Shown piece after piece: positions 8,592 through 18,549 of a DNA stretch of 64,000 nucleotides. The translations under genes were made by a program, and so were the position numbers. Source of the stretch: Moraxellaceae bacterium (GTDB lineage Bacteria > Pseudomonadota > Gammaproteobacteria > Pseudomonadales > Moraxellaceae); contig JAUXVU010000001.1 in NCBI GenBank assembly GCA_030680295.1, forward strand, positions 1 through 64,000, read 5' to 3'. Numbering within the stretch: position 1 is the first letter of the stretch; each line of letters begins with the position of its first letter. Below the pieces are notes generated by a model that was not told the origin of the DNA, made no database searches, and saw nothing but the letters and a program-made list of their open reading frames with translations.

Positions 8592-9140
8592 TTAGACGAA
8601 TTCATCACTGATATCGTCATCAACGGATAGGCCTAAACGCGAAATAGCGGCAATGGCATGCGACATGGAGTAACCGCGATATTGCAGAAAACGGATATAA
8701 CGCGCTTTTTCTTTGCGATCCGTTGAGAGTACTTGGCCAAATCGTTTGCGTAATTGATTGGTGGCTTCCGTTACCCAGTCCACCTGCCCCAATTGGGTCA
8801 CGATTTCAGGTTCATCGGCACTGACACCGGCCACTTGCAGGCGCTGTTTAATGACTCGTGCGGCTCGGCCACGATTAATCTGACTGCGCACCATACCTTC
8901 GGCAAAGCGCTGATCACTTTGCAAGTTGTAGTCGATGAGTTTGGCTAATACCGCTTCGATTTGGTCTGGCTGAGCATTTATTCGTTTGAGCTTTTGCTCC
9001 AGCTCACGTCGTGAATGTTCACGACGTGTTTGCCAGGCCAGCACTTTGGACCACAGCTGGTCAGCGGACCACACTGGCCCGCTATCCTCAGCACCATATA
9101 CATCACTGGAGTACTTAGAAGCCCGCTTCTTCCAGCTCAT
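8592..9140 (-). CDS. recX: Regulatory protein RecX
   Basis: A 182-residue, mostly helical protein of the RecX family that caps or disassembles RecA filaments. Typical features are the L[14 protein letters not shown] segment (about residues 34-48), a Q-S-D-x-R-F-A-E motif in the middle and R-F-L-x-x-R-G-Y near the C-terminus. The frame as drawn starts 26 bp inside the 3' end of recA; a GTG 66 bp further in is an alternative start. The recA-recX pairing and likely co-transcription from the SOS promoter support the call. Confidence 0.9.
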   Translation of the reverse strand: MSWKKRASKYSSDVYGAEDSGPVWSADQLWSKVLAWQTRREHSRRELEQKLKRINAQPDQIEAVLAKLIDYNLQSDQRFAEGMVRSQINRGRAARVIKQRLQVAGVSADEPEIVTQLGQVDWVTEATNQLRKRFGQVLSTDRKEKARYIRFLQYRGYSMSHAIAAISRLGLSVDDDISDEFV

Positions 9141-10164
9141 CAGCTTCGCCTTCTACTTCCACAGGTGCAACTACTGGGCCAATTAACTGATCACGCACTT
9201 GATCTTCGATCACTTTAGCGATGTCTGGATTTTCCAGCAGGTATTTGCAGGCATTGCTTTTGCCTTGGCCAATTTTATTGCCCTGATAGGCATACCAAGC
9301 ACCGGACTTATCGACTAAGCCCAGTTTCACACCTAGGTCAATAATTTCGCCTTGGCGGTTAATGCCTTGGCCATACAAAATTTGGAACTCTGCTTCGCGG
9401 AAAGGTGGAGCCACTTTATTTTTCACCACTTTAACGCGCGTTTCTGAACCCACCACTTCTTCGCCTTCTTTCACCGCACCAATGCGACGAATATCCAAAC
9501 GCACCGAAGCATAGAACTTCAAAGCATTACCACCTGTGGTGGTTTCTGGGTTGCCGAACATCACACCAATTTTCATACGGATTTGGTTAATGAAAATAAC
9601 CAAACAGTTTGAACGTTTGATGTTGCCGGTGATTTTACGCAGCGCCTGTGACATCAAACGTGCTTGCAGTCCCATATGGGAATCACCCATATCACCTTCA
9701 ATTTCAGCACGTGGCGTCAGTGCAGCTACCGAGTCGATAACAATGATGTCGACCGCAGATGAACGAACCAACATGTCAGCGATTTCCAGCGCTTGTTCAC
9801 CGGTGTCTGGCTGCGACACAAACAGGTTTTCAATATCAACACCTAATTTGCCCGCATACTGAGGGTCTAGGGCGTGTTCAGCATCAATAAACGCAGCAGT
9901 GCCGCCAGCACGTTGGCAGGCCGCGATCACTTGCAGGGTTAATGTGGTTTTACCCGATGATTCAGGGCCATAGATTTCAACAATACGGCCTTTTGGCAAA
10001 CCGCCAATGCCCAGCGCAATATCAAGCCCTAACGAGCCGGTAGAAATAGCAGGAATAGCACCCGTTGCTGGTTGGTCGCCAAGACGCATGACCGAACCTT
10101 TACCAAATTGCTTGTCGATTTGTGCCAGTGCAGCACTCAATGCTTTCTGTTTATTTTCGTTCAT
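9115..10164 (-). CDS. recA: Recombinase RecA
   Basis: A 349-residue RecA. It forms filaments on single-stranded DNA, catalyses strand exchange and triggers LexA self-cleavage. The Walker A motif G-P-E-S-S-G-K-T-T (about residues 66-74), the Walker B strand ending V-I-D-S-V-A-A-L and the acidic C-terminal tail are all present. An AGAGG ribosome site lies 9 bp upstream of the ATG. A consensus LexA box lies 39 bp before the start, so it is SOS-induced together with recX. Confidence 0.98.
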   Translation of the reverse strand: MNENKQKALSAALAQIDKQFGKGSVMRLGDQPATGAIPAISTGSLGLDIALGIGGLPKGRIVEIYGPESSGKTTLTLQVIAACQRAGGTAAFIDAEHALDPQYAGKLGVDIENLFVSQPDTGEQALEIADMLVRSSAVDIIVIDSVAALTPRAEIEGDMGDSHMGLQARLMSQALRKITGNIKRSNCLVIFINQIRMKIGVMFGNPETTTGGNALKFYASVRLDIRRIGAVKEGEEVVGSETRVKVVKNKVAPPFREAEFQILYGQGINRQGEIIDLGVKLGLVDKSGAWYAYQGNKIGQGKSNACKYLLENPDIAKVIEDQVRDQLIGPVVAPVEVEGEADELEEAGF

Positions 10165-10202
10165 TGGCCATGACCTCTTGGATAAATGAAAACAGCAATA
10201 AG

Positions 10203-10218
10203 CTGTCCTTTCGTACAG
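10203..10218 (-). promoter_or_regulatory. LexA (SOS) box of recA
   Basis: A perfect CTGT-N8-ACAG palindrome with favourable TA flanks, 39 bp upstream of the recA start. It matches the gammaproteobacterial LexA consensus. Confidence 0.9.
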
Positions 10219-10220
10219 TA

Positions 10221-10763
10221 TTATGGCACAGGGTTTTCGACTCTGCCAGTATCAATCAATGTTGTTAGTCGACTGACCACATGCAACACCGTTTGCGCTC
10301 GTACCGCCGCACGGTCGCCAGCAAAAACACGCGCTTCGGTGGTCACACCACCAGCACCCGCCCACGCCATCCACACCAAACCCACCGGTTTTTCTGCTGT
10401 ACCGCCGTCCGGCCCGGCAATACCGCTCACCGCCACCGCCCAGTCTGCCGTGGCACGTGCACGTGCACCAATGGCCATGGCTCGCACCACCGCTTCACTG
10501 ACCGCACCATGAGCAAACAACTCAGCCTCACTCACACCCAACTGCTGTTGTTTAGCCGCATTGCTATACGTCACCCAGCTTTGCTCAAACCACGTTGACG
10601 AGCCCGCCACACGAGTAAAAGCCTCGGCAACGCCACCGCCCGTGCAGGATTCGGCCGCCGTTAATTTCAGCTGATGTTGTTGACATAATTGCGCCAGCTG
10701 CTCAACACAGCTGTTAATGCTTTGTTGCCACTCTAGCCATGCATTTGTTGCGGGTAACGACAT
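10221..10763 (-). CDS. pncC: Nicotinamide-nucleotide amidase (CinA C-terminal domain family)
   Basis: About 180 residues forming a stand-alone CinA C-terminal domain, which deamidates nicotinamide mononucleotide to nicotinate mononucleotide in the NAD salvage cycle. Family signatures are A-E-S-C-T-G-G with the catalytic serine, V-T-Y-S-N-A-A-K and S-G-I-A-G-P-D-G-G. The start at 10763 is chosen because GGAG lies 6 bp upstream; an in-frame extension to 10826 would cover the divergent promoter region. It lies just upstream of recA, a position common in pseudomonads and relatives. No MoCF domain is fused. Confidence 0.9.
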   Translation of the reverse strand: MSLPATNAWLEWQQSINSCVEQLAQLCQQHQLKLTAAESCTGGGVAEAFTRVAGSSTWFEQSWVTYSNAAKQQQLGVSEAELFAHGAVSEAVVRAMAIGARARATADWAVAVSGIAGPDGGTAEKPVGLVWMAWAGAGGVTTEARVFAGDRAAVRAQTVLHVVSRLTTLIDTGRVENPVP

Positions 10764-10824
10764 AATGACTCCAAAAAAGGTATGCTCGACCTGACTAAAA
10801 TAATCAACGTGGATGACATCCCTC

Positions 10825-11982
10825 ATGCTTAACTTTAGCTACCGCAATCCCGTAAAAGTGATTTTTGGCAGCGGCTCTTGCGCCCAAATTACTAAAGAAG
10901 TCCCCAGCGGCAGTCGCGTTCTTATCACCTATGGTGGTGGCAGCATCAAACGTAACGGCACATTTGATGAAGTGAAAGCGGCGCTCAGCAATCATGAGGT
11001 GTTTGAGTTTGGCGGCATCGAACCAAACCCCAGTGTAGAGACCTTGCTGCAAGCACTCAATGTCATCAAACAAGAACAAATCAACTATATTTTGGCCGTG
11101 GGTGGTGGCTCCGTCATTGATGGCAGTAAATTTTTAGCCGCTATTGCCCTTGAAGAAAACGACCCCATTGAAGTGTTACGCACACGTGGCCGTAGCATTC
11201 GCCGTGCCCTGCCTTTGGGTGTAGTGGTCACTTTGGCGGCTACTGGCTCAGAAACAAATTCCGCCGCGGTGGTGACTGAATTAAGCACACACACCAAAAC
11301 CGGCTTCTTTAGTCCGCATATCTACCCGCAATTTGCCGTCATGGATCCAACCAAAACACTCACCCTGCCCACACGTCAGGTTAGCAATGGTGTGGTTGAT
11401 GCTTTTGTACACGTCATGGAGCAATACCTGACCTATCCGGTGAATGGCAAAATCCAAGACCGTTTTGCCGAAGGCATTTTATTAACACTGATTGAAGACG
11501 GCCCGAAAGCATTGTCGGAACCTGACAATATTGAAGTACGCGCCAATCTGATGTGGGCCGCCAGCCAGGCGCTCAATGGTTTGATTGGTGCGGGTGTACC
11601 GCAAGATTGGGCCACCCATATGTTGGGCCATGAGTTAACTGCCCTGCACGGAATTGATCATGCGCAAACACTGGCAATTGTACTGCCAGCGATGATGGAA
11701 GATCAGCGCGTTACCAAACGTGAAAAACTGCTGCAATATGCCGAACGTGTGTGGCAAATTCAGGATGGCAGCGACGATAAACGTATCGACTCAGCCATTG
11801 AGCTAACTCGCGCATTTTTTGAACAGCTTGGTGTGCCCACACATTTATCGGCTTATGGTGTTGGCCCTGAGCATATAGATGCTTTAGTGGCGCAGCTAGA
11901 AGCACATGGCATGGTGAAACTCGGCGAACGTCAGGCGGTTACCCCGGATGTTTCGCGACGTATTTATGAGGCTTGCTTGTAA
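10825..11982 (+). CDS. yqhD: Iron-containing alcohol dehydrogenase, YqhD type (NADPH aldehyde reductase)
   Basis: A group III metal-dependent alcohol dehydrogenase of about 385 residues, very similar in pattern to E. coli YqhD (R-V-L-I-T-Y-G-G-G-S, E-F-G-G-I-E-P-N-P and A-V-G-G-G-S-V-I-D-G). YqhD-type enzymes reduce a broad range of aldehydes with NADPH. The G-G-G-S motifs bind the nucleotide, and a histidine cluster in G-H-E-L-T-A-L-H-G-I-D-H-A binds the metal. It is the first gene of a four-gene operon with a second alcohol dehydrogenase, a thioesterase and an aldehyde dehydrogenase. The stop overlaps the next start by 1 bp (TAATG). Confidence 0.85.
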   Translation: MLNFSYRNPVKVIFGSGSCAQITKEVPSGSRVLITYGGGSIKRNGTFDEVKAALSNHEVFEFGGIEPNPSVETLLQALNVIKQEQINYILAVGGGSVIDGSKFLAAIALEENDPIEVLRTRGRSIRRALPLGVVVTLAATGSETNSAAVVTELSTHTKTGFFSPHIYPQFAVMDPTKTLTLPTRQVSNGVVDAFVHVMEQYLTYPVNGKIQDRFAEGILLTLIEDGPKALSEPDNIEVRANLMWAASQALNGLIGAGVPQDWATHMLGHELTALHGIDHAQTLAIVLPAMMEDQRVTKREKLLQYAERVWQIQDGSDDKRIDSAIELTRAFFEQLGVPTHLSAYGVGPEHIDALVAQLEAHGMVKLGERQAVTPDVSRRIYEACL

Positions 11983-13133
11983 TGACTGGATTCGTTTTTG
12001 CTACCTGTCCCCGCATCATCTGTGAACAAGGCAGTGCCGCTCAACTCGGCACACATGCCAAGGCACTGGGTGCCAGCCATGTCTTTATTGTCACTGATCA
12101 CTTTTTGCATGAAAGCGGCATCACCATACACATGCTGGAGTCCATGGATGCAGCCAACCTGCGTTATACCCTCTATACCGATGTCGTGGCCGATCCACCA
12201 GAAGCCAGTGTTGAAGCCGCGATAAACGCGGCGCGCGAAGCCGGTGCGGATTGCATTATCGGTTTTGGTGGTGGCAGTTCAATGGACACCGCAAAACTGG
12301 TTGCACTGCTAGTCAAAACACCACAAAACATTCCGGATATTTATGGCATTAACTTGGCCAAAGGTCCTCGTCTGCCGCTGATCCAAGTACCGACTACCGC
12401 TGGTACGGGTTCAGAAGTGACCGCCATCTCCATTTTGACCACCCCGCATGATGAGAAAAAAGGCGTAGTTTCGGATTTGCTTTACCCTGACTTAGCCGTG
12501 CTGGATAGCCGTTTAACCATACGTCTTCCAGGCGCTATTACTGCCGCCACCGGCATTGATGCCATGGTGCATGCTATTGAGTCCTACACCAGTCGCCACA
12601 AGAAAAACCCACTGTCCGATGTGTTAGCGCTACAAGCTCTAAAACTACTGCATGACAATATTCGTTTAGTATTAGCCGACGGCAAAAATACCGATGCCCG
12701 CGAAGCCATGTTATTGGGTTCATTGTTAGCCGGCATGGCATTTGCCAATGCGCCAGTGGCAGCCGTACATGCCTTGGCCTACCCTTTAGGTGGTCATTAT
12801 CATTTGTCACACGGCCTAACCAATGCACTGGTTTTAGCACCGGTGCTGGCCTTTAATCAGCCCGCGGCCAGCGCCCACTACGCACAGTTAGAGCGTCATT
12901 TAGACAGCAATGCCAGTACCGATGACGATGTCGCATCAAAAGCTTTTATTAGCCGCATGACGCAGTTGGTGAGTGAAATGCCATTTGCGCAACGACTGTC
13001 AGCTCATGGTGTGCCCGAAGATGACCTGCCGATGTTAGCCACTGACGCCATGGCTGTGCAGCGCCTGCTGATTAATAACCCAAGAGACGTGACTTACGAC
13101 GACGCCTTGGCCATTTATCGATCCGTGTATTAA
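11982..13133 (+). CDS. Iron-containing alcohol dehydrogenase (ADH4/YiaY-like)
   Basis: A second, divergent group III alcohol dehydrogenase of about 383 residues. It has the nucleotide-binding G-F-G-G-G-S-S-M-D-T-A-K, the P-T-T-A-G-T-G-S-E segment and metal-ligand histidines (A-M-V-H-A-I-E, H-A-L-A-Y-P-L-G-G-H, H-G-L-T-N-A). NAD-linked relatives oxidise alcohols such as ethanol, 1,3-propanediol or 4-hydroxybutyrate. Its start overlaps the previous stop. With a succinate-semialdehyde-type dehydrogenase two genes on, a 4-hydroxybutyrate or diol oxidation role is plausible but is inference. Confidence 0.85.
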   Translation: MTGFVFATCPRIICEQGSAAQLGTHAKALGASHVFIVTDHFLHESGITIHMLESMDAANLRYTLYTDVVADPPEASVEAAINAAREAGADCIIGFGGGSSMDTAKLVALLVKTPQNIPDIYGINLAKGPRLPLIQVPTTAGTGSEVTAISILTTPHDEKKGVVSDLLYPDLAVLDSRLTIRLPGAITAATGIDAMVHAIESYTSRHKKNPLSDVLALQALKLLHDNIRLVLADGKNTDAREAMLLGSLLAGMAFANAPVAAVHALAYPLGGHYHLSHGLTNALVLAPVLAFNQPAASAHYAQLERHLDSNASTDDDVASKAFISRMTQLVSEMPFAQRLSAHGVPEDDLPMLATDAMAVQRLLINNPRDVTYDDALAIYRSVY

Positions 13134-13149
13134 TCATAAGAAGCCCGCT

Positions 13150-13596
13150 ATGAACCCGAGCCCAGTTACGGCTAAAAGCCAAATCCGCGCTGACTACCAA
13201 CATTTTTTAGCCATCCCCACCCGTTGGATGGACAATGACATTTATGGTCACATCAACAATGTGAACTACTACAGCTTTTTTGACACCGCGGTGAATCACT
13301 ACCTGATCAATGCCGGTGTGCTGGATATTCACGGAGGCTCCATTGTCGGTTTTGTGGTGGAAACCAGCTGCCAGTACTTCCGCCCGATTAGTTTTCCTGA
13401 TGTGGTCACCGCCGGCATACGCGTAGCGCAACTTAAAGACCGCAGCGTGCGTTATGAAATTGGTTTATTCCGCAACGATGACAACGAAGTTTCAGCCGCT
13501 GGCTATTTTGTTCATGTCTACGTTGATCGAGCCAGTGGCCGCCCCACGGCCATTCCAGAAGAAACACGTGATGCCCTGCGTCGCCTGCTGATTTAA
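13150..13596 (+). CDS. Hotdog-fold acyl-CoA thioesterase (4HBT/YbgC type)
   Basis: A 148-residue single hotdog domain. The family motif R-W-M-D-N-D-I-Y-G-H-I-N-N-V-N-Y (residues 22-37), with its catalytic aspartate and the H-x-N-N-x-x-Y pattern, is intact. Such enzymes hydrolyse short- or medium-chain or aromatic acyl-CoA thioesters. The gene lies 16 bp after the alcohol dehydrogenase and 13 bp before the aldehyde dehydrogenase, so it belongs to the same operon. The substrate cannot be read from sequence; a C4 hydroxyacyl-CoA would fit the neighbours. Confidence 0.85.
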   Translation: MNPSPVTAKSQIRADYQHFLAIPTRWMDNDIYGHINNVNYYSFFDTAVNHYLINAGVLDIHGGSIVGFVVETSCQYFRPISFPDVVTAGIRVAQLKDRSVRYEIGLFRNDDNEVSAAGYFVHVYVDRASGRPTAIPEETRDALRRLLI

Positions 13597-13609
13597 CAAG
13601 AGCCCTTTT

Positions 13610-15070
13610 ATGTCACTGAACAACCCACTTTTGCGCCAGCAGGCGTTTATTTATGGCCAATGGTTAGATGCTGATTCTGGCCAGCGCCACAGCATTACTA
13701 ACCCTGCCACTGGCGAGATCATCACATCAGTACCCGACATGGGTGCCATGGAAACACGCCAAGCCATTGAAGCTGCCAATCAAGCCCTGCCGGACTGGCG
13801 CTCGCGTACCGGCAAAGAACGCGGCCAGTTGTTACGCAAATGGTTTGATCTGGTCATGCAACATCAAGAGGATTTGGCTCAGCTAATGACCGCCGAGCAA
13901 GGCAAGCCGCTATTAGAGTCACGTGGTGAAGTGGCTTATGGTGCGTCGTTTATTGAGTGGTTTAGCGAGGAAGCCAAGCGGGTTTATGGCGAAACCATTC
14001 CCGCCCCCACCGTGGACCGCCGCATTGTGGTGTTAAAGCAACCGATTGGTGTGGTGGCGGTCATCACACCGTGGAATTTCCCCATTGCCATGATCACCCG
14101 CAAGCTGGCACCAGCCCTAGCCGCAGGCTGCACCGCCGTGGTTAAGCCAGCAGAAGCCACACCTTTATGCGCACTGGCACTGGCGGCATTAGCTGAACAA
14201 GCAGGCATTCCAGCCGGGGTAATTAATATTGTCACCACCGCATCACCGGCCAGCGTGGGTGATGAACTCACGCAAAATCCAACCGTGCGCAAGTTATCGT
14301 TTACTGGCTCCACCGCCGTCGGCAAACGCCTGATGGCTGCCTGTGCTGGCACCGTCAAACGCCTATCACTAGAACTTGGCGGCAATGCACCTTTCATTGT
14401 GATGGCCGATGCCGACCTTGATGCCGCCGTTGTCGGTGCCTTGGCGTCCAAGTATCGTAATGCTGGCCAAACCTGTGTTTGTGCCAACCGCTTTTTAGTT
14501 CATGACAGTGTCTACGATGCCTTTGCGGCAAAACTAATAACGGCTGTGCAGGCCTTAAAAGTAGGTAATGGCACGACCGACGGCACACAAATTGGCCCGC
14601 TGATTAACGCAGCCGCCGTCACTAAAGTTGAGCGCTTAGTAAATGCCAGCATAGAACAAGGTGCCAGCTGCAAAGTCGGTGGCGCACGTCATGCCTTTGG
14701 CGGCAATTTTTACCAGCCCACGGTATTGCTAGGTGTTAACAACGACATGCCCATTGCCGTTGAAGAAAGTTTTGGCCCGGTCGCACCATTGATTCGTTTT
14801 CATTCGGATGATGAAGCCGTGGCCATAGCCAATGCTGTGCCTGCAGGTTTGGCCGCGTATTTATATGGTCAAAATTTGCAGCGTGTATGGGCCATCGCCG
14901 AACGCTTGGAGTACGGCATGGTTGGCATTAATGAAGGCATTATTTCCAATGAAATGGCGCCCTTTGGTGGCATGAAAGAATCGGGCATGGGTCGCGAAGG
15001 CTCACACCATGGCATCGATGAGTATTTGGAAATGAAGTATCTGTGTTTAGGTGGCATGCATCGTGTCTGA
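13610..15070 (+). CDS. gabD: NAD(P)-dependent succinate-semialdehyde dehydrogenase family protein
   Basis: A 486-residue aldehyde dehydrogenase, most like GabD. It shows T-P-W-N-F-P for nucleotide binding, the F-T-G-S-T-A-V-G motif, the catalytic glutamate in L-E-L-G-G-N-A-P and the nucleophilic cysteine in [12 protein letters not shown]. GabD-type enzymes oxidise succinate semialdehyde to succinate. It is the last gene of the alcohol/aldehyde operon, and its 3' end overlaps the mutS start by 8 bp. Specificity for succinate semialdehyde over other semialdehydes is likely but not certain. Confidence 0.88.
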   Translation: MSLNNPLLRQQAFIYGQWLDADSGQRHSITNPATGEIITSVPDMGAMETRQAIEAANQALPDWRSRTGKERGQLLRKWFDLVMQHQEDLAQLMTAEQGKPLLESRGEVAYGASFIEWFSEEAKRVYGETIPAPTVDRRIVVLKQPIGVVAVITPWNFPIAMITRKLAPALAAGCTAVVKPAEATPLCALALAALAEQAGIPAGVINIVTTASPASVGDELTQNPTVRKLSFTGSTAVGKRLMAACAGTVKRLSLELGGNAPFIVMADADLDAAVVGALASKYRNAGQTCVCANRFLVHDSVYDAFAAKLITAVQALKVGNGTTDGTQIGPLINAAAVTKVERLVNASIEQGASCKVGGARHAFGGNFYQPTVLLGVNNDMPIAVEESFGPVAPLIRFHSDDEAVAIANAVPAGLAAYLYGQNLQRVWAIAERLEYGMVGINEGIISNEMAPFGGMKESGMGREGSHHGIDEYLEMKYLCLGGMHRV

Positions 15071-17642
15071 GGTTAATTCGCTGCAAGAACACACCCCGAT
15101 GATGCAGCAGTATTTGCGCATCAAAGCGGACCACCCCAATGAGTTAGTGTTTTATCGCATGGGGGATTTTTACGAGCTATTTTTTGATGACGCCAAACGT
15201 GCTGCTCGTTTGCTCGATATTTCCCTAACCCATCGTGGCCGTTCGGCGGGTGAACCAATTGCCATGGCAGGTGTGCCCTATCACGCCGCCGAAAACTACT
15301 TAGCTCGTCTTATTCGCCAAGGCGAGTCGGTGGTGATCTGTGAACAAGTGGGTGAGGCCAACGCGCAAAAAGGCCCGATGGAACGCAAAGTGGTGCGCAT
15401 CCTGACACCGGGCACCGTCAGTGATGAAGCCCTGCTAGACGCTCATAAAGAAAACTTACTAGCCGCCGTGTGCCGTGTCGGTAAACACTGGGGATTAGCC
15501 TGCCTAGACATGGCCAGTGGCCGCTTTTGTCTGCAAGAAATGAGCAGTGACGAACTGCTGCAAGCTGAGCTTGCACGTTATAACCCAGCTGAAGTGCTGT
15601 TCCCTGAAGATGCGACCTGGCAAAACCTGCTGTCTGACTGTCGAGGTTTGCGCTCACGCATGCCCTGGCATTTTGAGGCTGACTCAAATCATCGGTTGCT
15701 CTGCCAACACTTTGATGTTCATGACCTACAAGGTTTTGGCTGTGAGCATTTAAAAGCAGGCAGCACTGCTGCCGGTGCGCTGTTGGCTTATGCCCGCGAA
15801 ACACAGCGCTCCACCCTGCCGCATATTCGTAGTCTGTCAGTAGAACAAGCCGATGATATTTTGCAGCTGGATGTGGCTACCCGTCGCAACTTAGAGCTCA
15901 CACAAAACATTCAAGGCAGTACTGAGGCGACACTGGCCTCTGTGCTAGACCAAACGCGATCACCCATGGGTAGTCGTTTGCTAAGACGCTGGCTACACCA
16001 ACCCATTCGCAATCAACAGGTGTTAAATGAACGGCAACAGGCCATTGCCGAGTTATTGACTACGCATGCTTGGGAAACATTGGGTGACTGGTTAAATCAG
16101 ATGGGTGATGGCGAGCGCATTTTGTCGCGAGTAGCACTGGGTTCGGCCAGACCACGTGACTTAGCTCGTCTACGCGACTTACTTAACTTACTGCCAGCAA
16201 TGCACGACTGGTTAAGCCAACAACAAAGTGCACGCTTAATCGCGCTATGCCAGCACATCCAGCCGTTTCCAGAACTAGCCAGCACACTGCAAGCCGCCGT
16301 GGTTGAGTCACCACCTGTGGTGTTACGCGAAGGTGGTGTGATTGCGGATGGCTTTGATGCCGAACTCGATGAGCTGCGTGCCATTAGCACCAACGCCGGT
16401 GATCACCTAGTCAAACTGGAAAACGAAGAGCGCGAACGTAGCGGTATTGCCAGCTTAAAAATTGGCTACAACCGTGTCAGTGGTTATTACTTTGAACTAA
16501 GCCGCCTGCAAGCAGAACAAGCACCAGCACATTTTATTCGCCGACAAACCTTAAAAAACGTTGAGCGTTTTATCACGCCAGAACTAAAAGCCTTTGAAGA
16601 CAAAGCGCTGTCCGCGTCAGCCCGTGCCTTAGCCCGCGAAAAACAACTCTATGATGAGTTGCTGGCCGTTTTGTTAACCGCCTTGGCGCCGCTACAGGCA
16701 CTCTGTCATGCCTTGGCCGAACTCGATGTATTGTGTTGCCTTAGTGAACGATCCGATGCCTTAAATTGGACTTGCCCTGTGCTGACCTCACACACCGGCA
16801 TTGTCATTGAGGGTGGCCGCCATCCCGTGGTGGAGCGCATGCTAACCACCACATTTACCGCCAACGATGTCTCGCTTTCACCCGAACAACGCATGTTAGT
16901 GATTACCGGCCCTAACATGGGTGGTAAGTCCACTTATATGCGCCAAATTGCCCTGATTGTGTTGCTGGCGCATATCGGTAGCCATGTACCCGCTAGTCGT
17001 GCAGAAATTGGCGTGGTTGATCGTATTTTTACCCGTATTGGCTCCTCTGATGACCTAGCCTCAGGTCGATCAACCTTTATGGTGGAAATGACCGAAGCGG
17101 CCAATATTTTGCACAACGCCACACCGCAAAGCCTAGTCATCATGGATGAAATTGGCCGTGGCACCAGTACCTTTGATGGTTTGTCATTGGCTTGGGCGGC
17201 CGCTGAGCACTTGGCGCTGAAACGCCGTGCCATGACCTTATTTGCCACCCATTATTTTGAGCTGACCTGCCTTGCTGATCAGCTCGATGGCATTCGTAAT
17301 GTGCATTTGTCAGCAGCCGAGCATGACGGTCAGGTGATTTTCCTGCATAGCGTTAAGCCTGGCCCTGCCAACCAGAGTTATGGCCTACAAGTAGCGCAGT
17401 TAGCCGGTATTCCGAATGAGGTGATTCGTGCCGCTAAACAGCGGCTACAATGGTTGGAAACACAGTCTGTGCACAACCAACAGCAACAGGCACAGCAGCA
17501 ACCCAATCAAGTTTTCCAAAACGACTTATTTGCGGTGGCCGAGCCCAGTGCTGTGGAGCAACGTTTAGTAGATATTAATCCGGATGAATTAAGCCCGCGC
17601 CAAGCACTAGACTTATTGTATGAACTGAAGCAGTTACAGTGA
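15063..17642 (+). CDS. mutS: DNA mismatch repair protein MutS
   Basis: A full-length MutS (about 859 residues) that recognises mismatches and starts MutL-dependent repair. The N-terminal mismatch-binding F-Y-E-L-F motif (about residue 35), the ATPase P-loop G-P-N-M-G-G-K-S-T (about residue 617) and the D-E-I-G-R-G-T-S-T Walker B/signature segment are intact. A glutamine-rich linker precedes the C-terminal tetramerisation segment. I chose GTG at 15063 (M-S-E-V-N-S), which matches the family start and has AGGTGG upstream; an ATG at 15051 is the alternative. Confidence 0.95.
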   Translation: MSEVNSLQEHTPMMQQYLRIKADHPNELVFYRMGDFYELFFDDAKRAARLLDISLTHRGRSAGEPIAMAGVPYHAAENYLARLIRQGESVVICEQVGEANAQKGPMERKVVRILTPGTVSDEALLDAHKENLLAAVCRVGKHWGLACLDMASGRFCLQEMSSDELLQAELARYNPAEVLFPEDATWQNLLSDCRGLRSRMPWHFEADSNHRLLCQHFDVHDLQGFGCEHLKAGSTAAGALLAYARETQRSTLPHIRSLSVEQADDILQLDVATRRNLELTQNIQGSTEATLASVLDQTRSPMGSRLLRRWLHQPIRNQQVLNERQQAIAELLTTHAWETLGDWLNQMGDGERILSRVALGSARPRDLARLRDLLNLLPAMHDWLSQQQSARLIALCQHIQPFPELASTLQAAVVESPPVVLREGGVIADGFDAELDELRAISTNAGDHLVKLENEERERSGIASLKIGYNRVSGYYFELSRLQAEQAPAHFIRRQTLKNVERFITPELKAFEDKALSASARALAREKQLYDELLAVLLTALAPLQALCHALAELDVLCCLSERSDALNWTCPVLTSHTGIVIEGGRHPVVERMLTTTFTANDVSLSPEQRMLVITGPNMGGKSTYMRQIALIVLLAHIGSHVPASRAEIGVVDRIFTRIGSSDDLASGRSTFMVEMTEAANILHNATPQSLVIMDEIGRGTSTFDGLSLAWAAAEHLALKRRAMTLFATHYFELTCLADQLDGIRNVHLSAAEHDGQVIFLHSVKPGPANQSYGLQVAQLAGIPNEVIRAAKQRLQWLETQSVHNQQQQAQQQPNQVFQNDLFAVAEPSAVEQRLVDINPDELSPRQALDLLYELKQLQ

Positions 17643-17746
17643 TAAATCAGTAACACTGATATAGCACAACAGGTTTCTTCAATTGCCTTAAGCCTTTTGC
17701 GCGATTAGACTAGCCGCCGATTTGAAGCACACTGGGGACATGACCT

Positions 17747-18070
17747 ATGACATTCGTCGTTACTGAAAACTGCATCAAGTGCAAATACCAAGACTGCGTG
17801 GAAGTTTGCCCGGTTGATTGCTTTTATGAAGGTCCAAACTTTTTGGTCATTCATCCTGATGAATGCATTGATTGTGCATTGTGTGAGCCTGAATGCCCGG
17901 CCAATGCCATTTTCTCTGAAGATGAAGTGCCGGCTGATCAGAAAGAATATATTGAGCTCAATGCAGAGCTGGCCAACAAATGGCCAAACATCACCGAAAT
18001 TGGTGAGCGCCCAGCAGATGGCAAAGAATGGGATGGCGTGAAAGGCAAGCGTCAATATTTGGAAATGTAA
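17747..18070 (+). CDS. fdxA: 7Fe ferredoxin FdxA
   Basis: A 107-residue seven-iron ferredoxin with one 3Fe-4S and one 4Fe-4S cluster. The cysteine pattern C-I-K-C-K-Y-x-D-C then C-P-V-D-C and [12 protein letters not shown] is complete. It is a soluble electron carrier of Azotobacter FdI/Pseudomonas FdxA type. The mutS-fdxA adjacency is common in Pseudomonas and Acinetobacter. It is followed by a strong terminator. Confidence 0.95.
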   Translation: MTFVVTENCIKCKYQDCVEVCPVDCFYEGPNFLVIHPDECIDCALCEPECPANAIFSEDEVPADQKEYIELNAELANKWPNITEIGERPADGKEWDGVKGKRQYLEM

Positions 18071-18100
18071 CGTTTAAGCTTATAAAACGCAGACAAAAAG

Positions 18101-18124
18101 AAAGGGACCTAATGGTCCCTTTTT
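18101..18124 (+). terminator. Rho-independent terminator after fdxA
   Basis: A 9-bp stem (AAAGGGACC with GGTCCCTTT) with a TAAT loop, ending in a T run, 30 bp after the fdxA stop. Confidence 0.85.
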
Positions 18125-18410
18125 AGTACTAAACCTTCAATACTAAATGCATCCTTGCACTCTTCCTTGAGATTAACACCATTCTGGTGCTTTCATCCTT
18201 GCCCATAGTCCATCACAGTAAAAGCGAACACCCTGTTGCTTGGCCCTCATGGCACTCGGCAAATATAGTGAGGTTTCAAGCCTGCGAGCATGACAAAAAC
18301 CTAATTCATTATCGAAATATAATAAATTTCAATTAATTCATGATGTTATATTTTATAGGAAGAGAAAAATACGATAATCCCTACACGATTTGTAGGAAAT
18401 TTCTGACAAA
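18125..18410. other. Intergenic region between convergent terminators
   Basis: No gene is visible. A short hairpin, CCTACA with TGTAGG, lies at about 18380-18396. The part before about 18300 is less AT-rich than the rest and could be a decayed remnant. Nothing else is recognised. Confidence 0.3.
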
Positions 18411-18437
18411 AAAAGGGGCCACATCTTGTGACCCCCC
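18411..18437 (-). terminator. Rho-independent terminator of the two-component operon
   Basis: Read on the - strand, GGGGTCACA pairs with TGTGGCCCC (one G-U) around a 3-nt loop and is followed by seven T residues. It lies about 110 bp after the histidine kinase stop. Confidence 0.8.
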
Positions 18438-18549
18438 AAAAATCTCAACACTGTTTGCAGCGCTTTACTAAATCTTGGCTAAAGACTGACAAGATTTTGA
18501 CGCCTCCACAAGTCAACATAAGTCATATTATGTAGCATTTTGTAAACTC

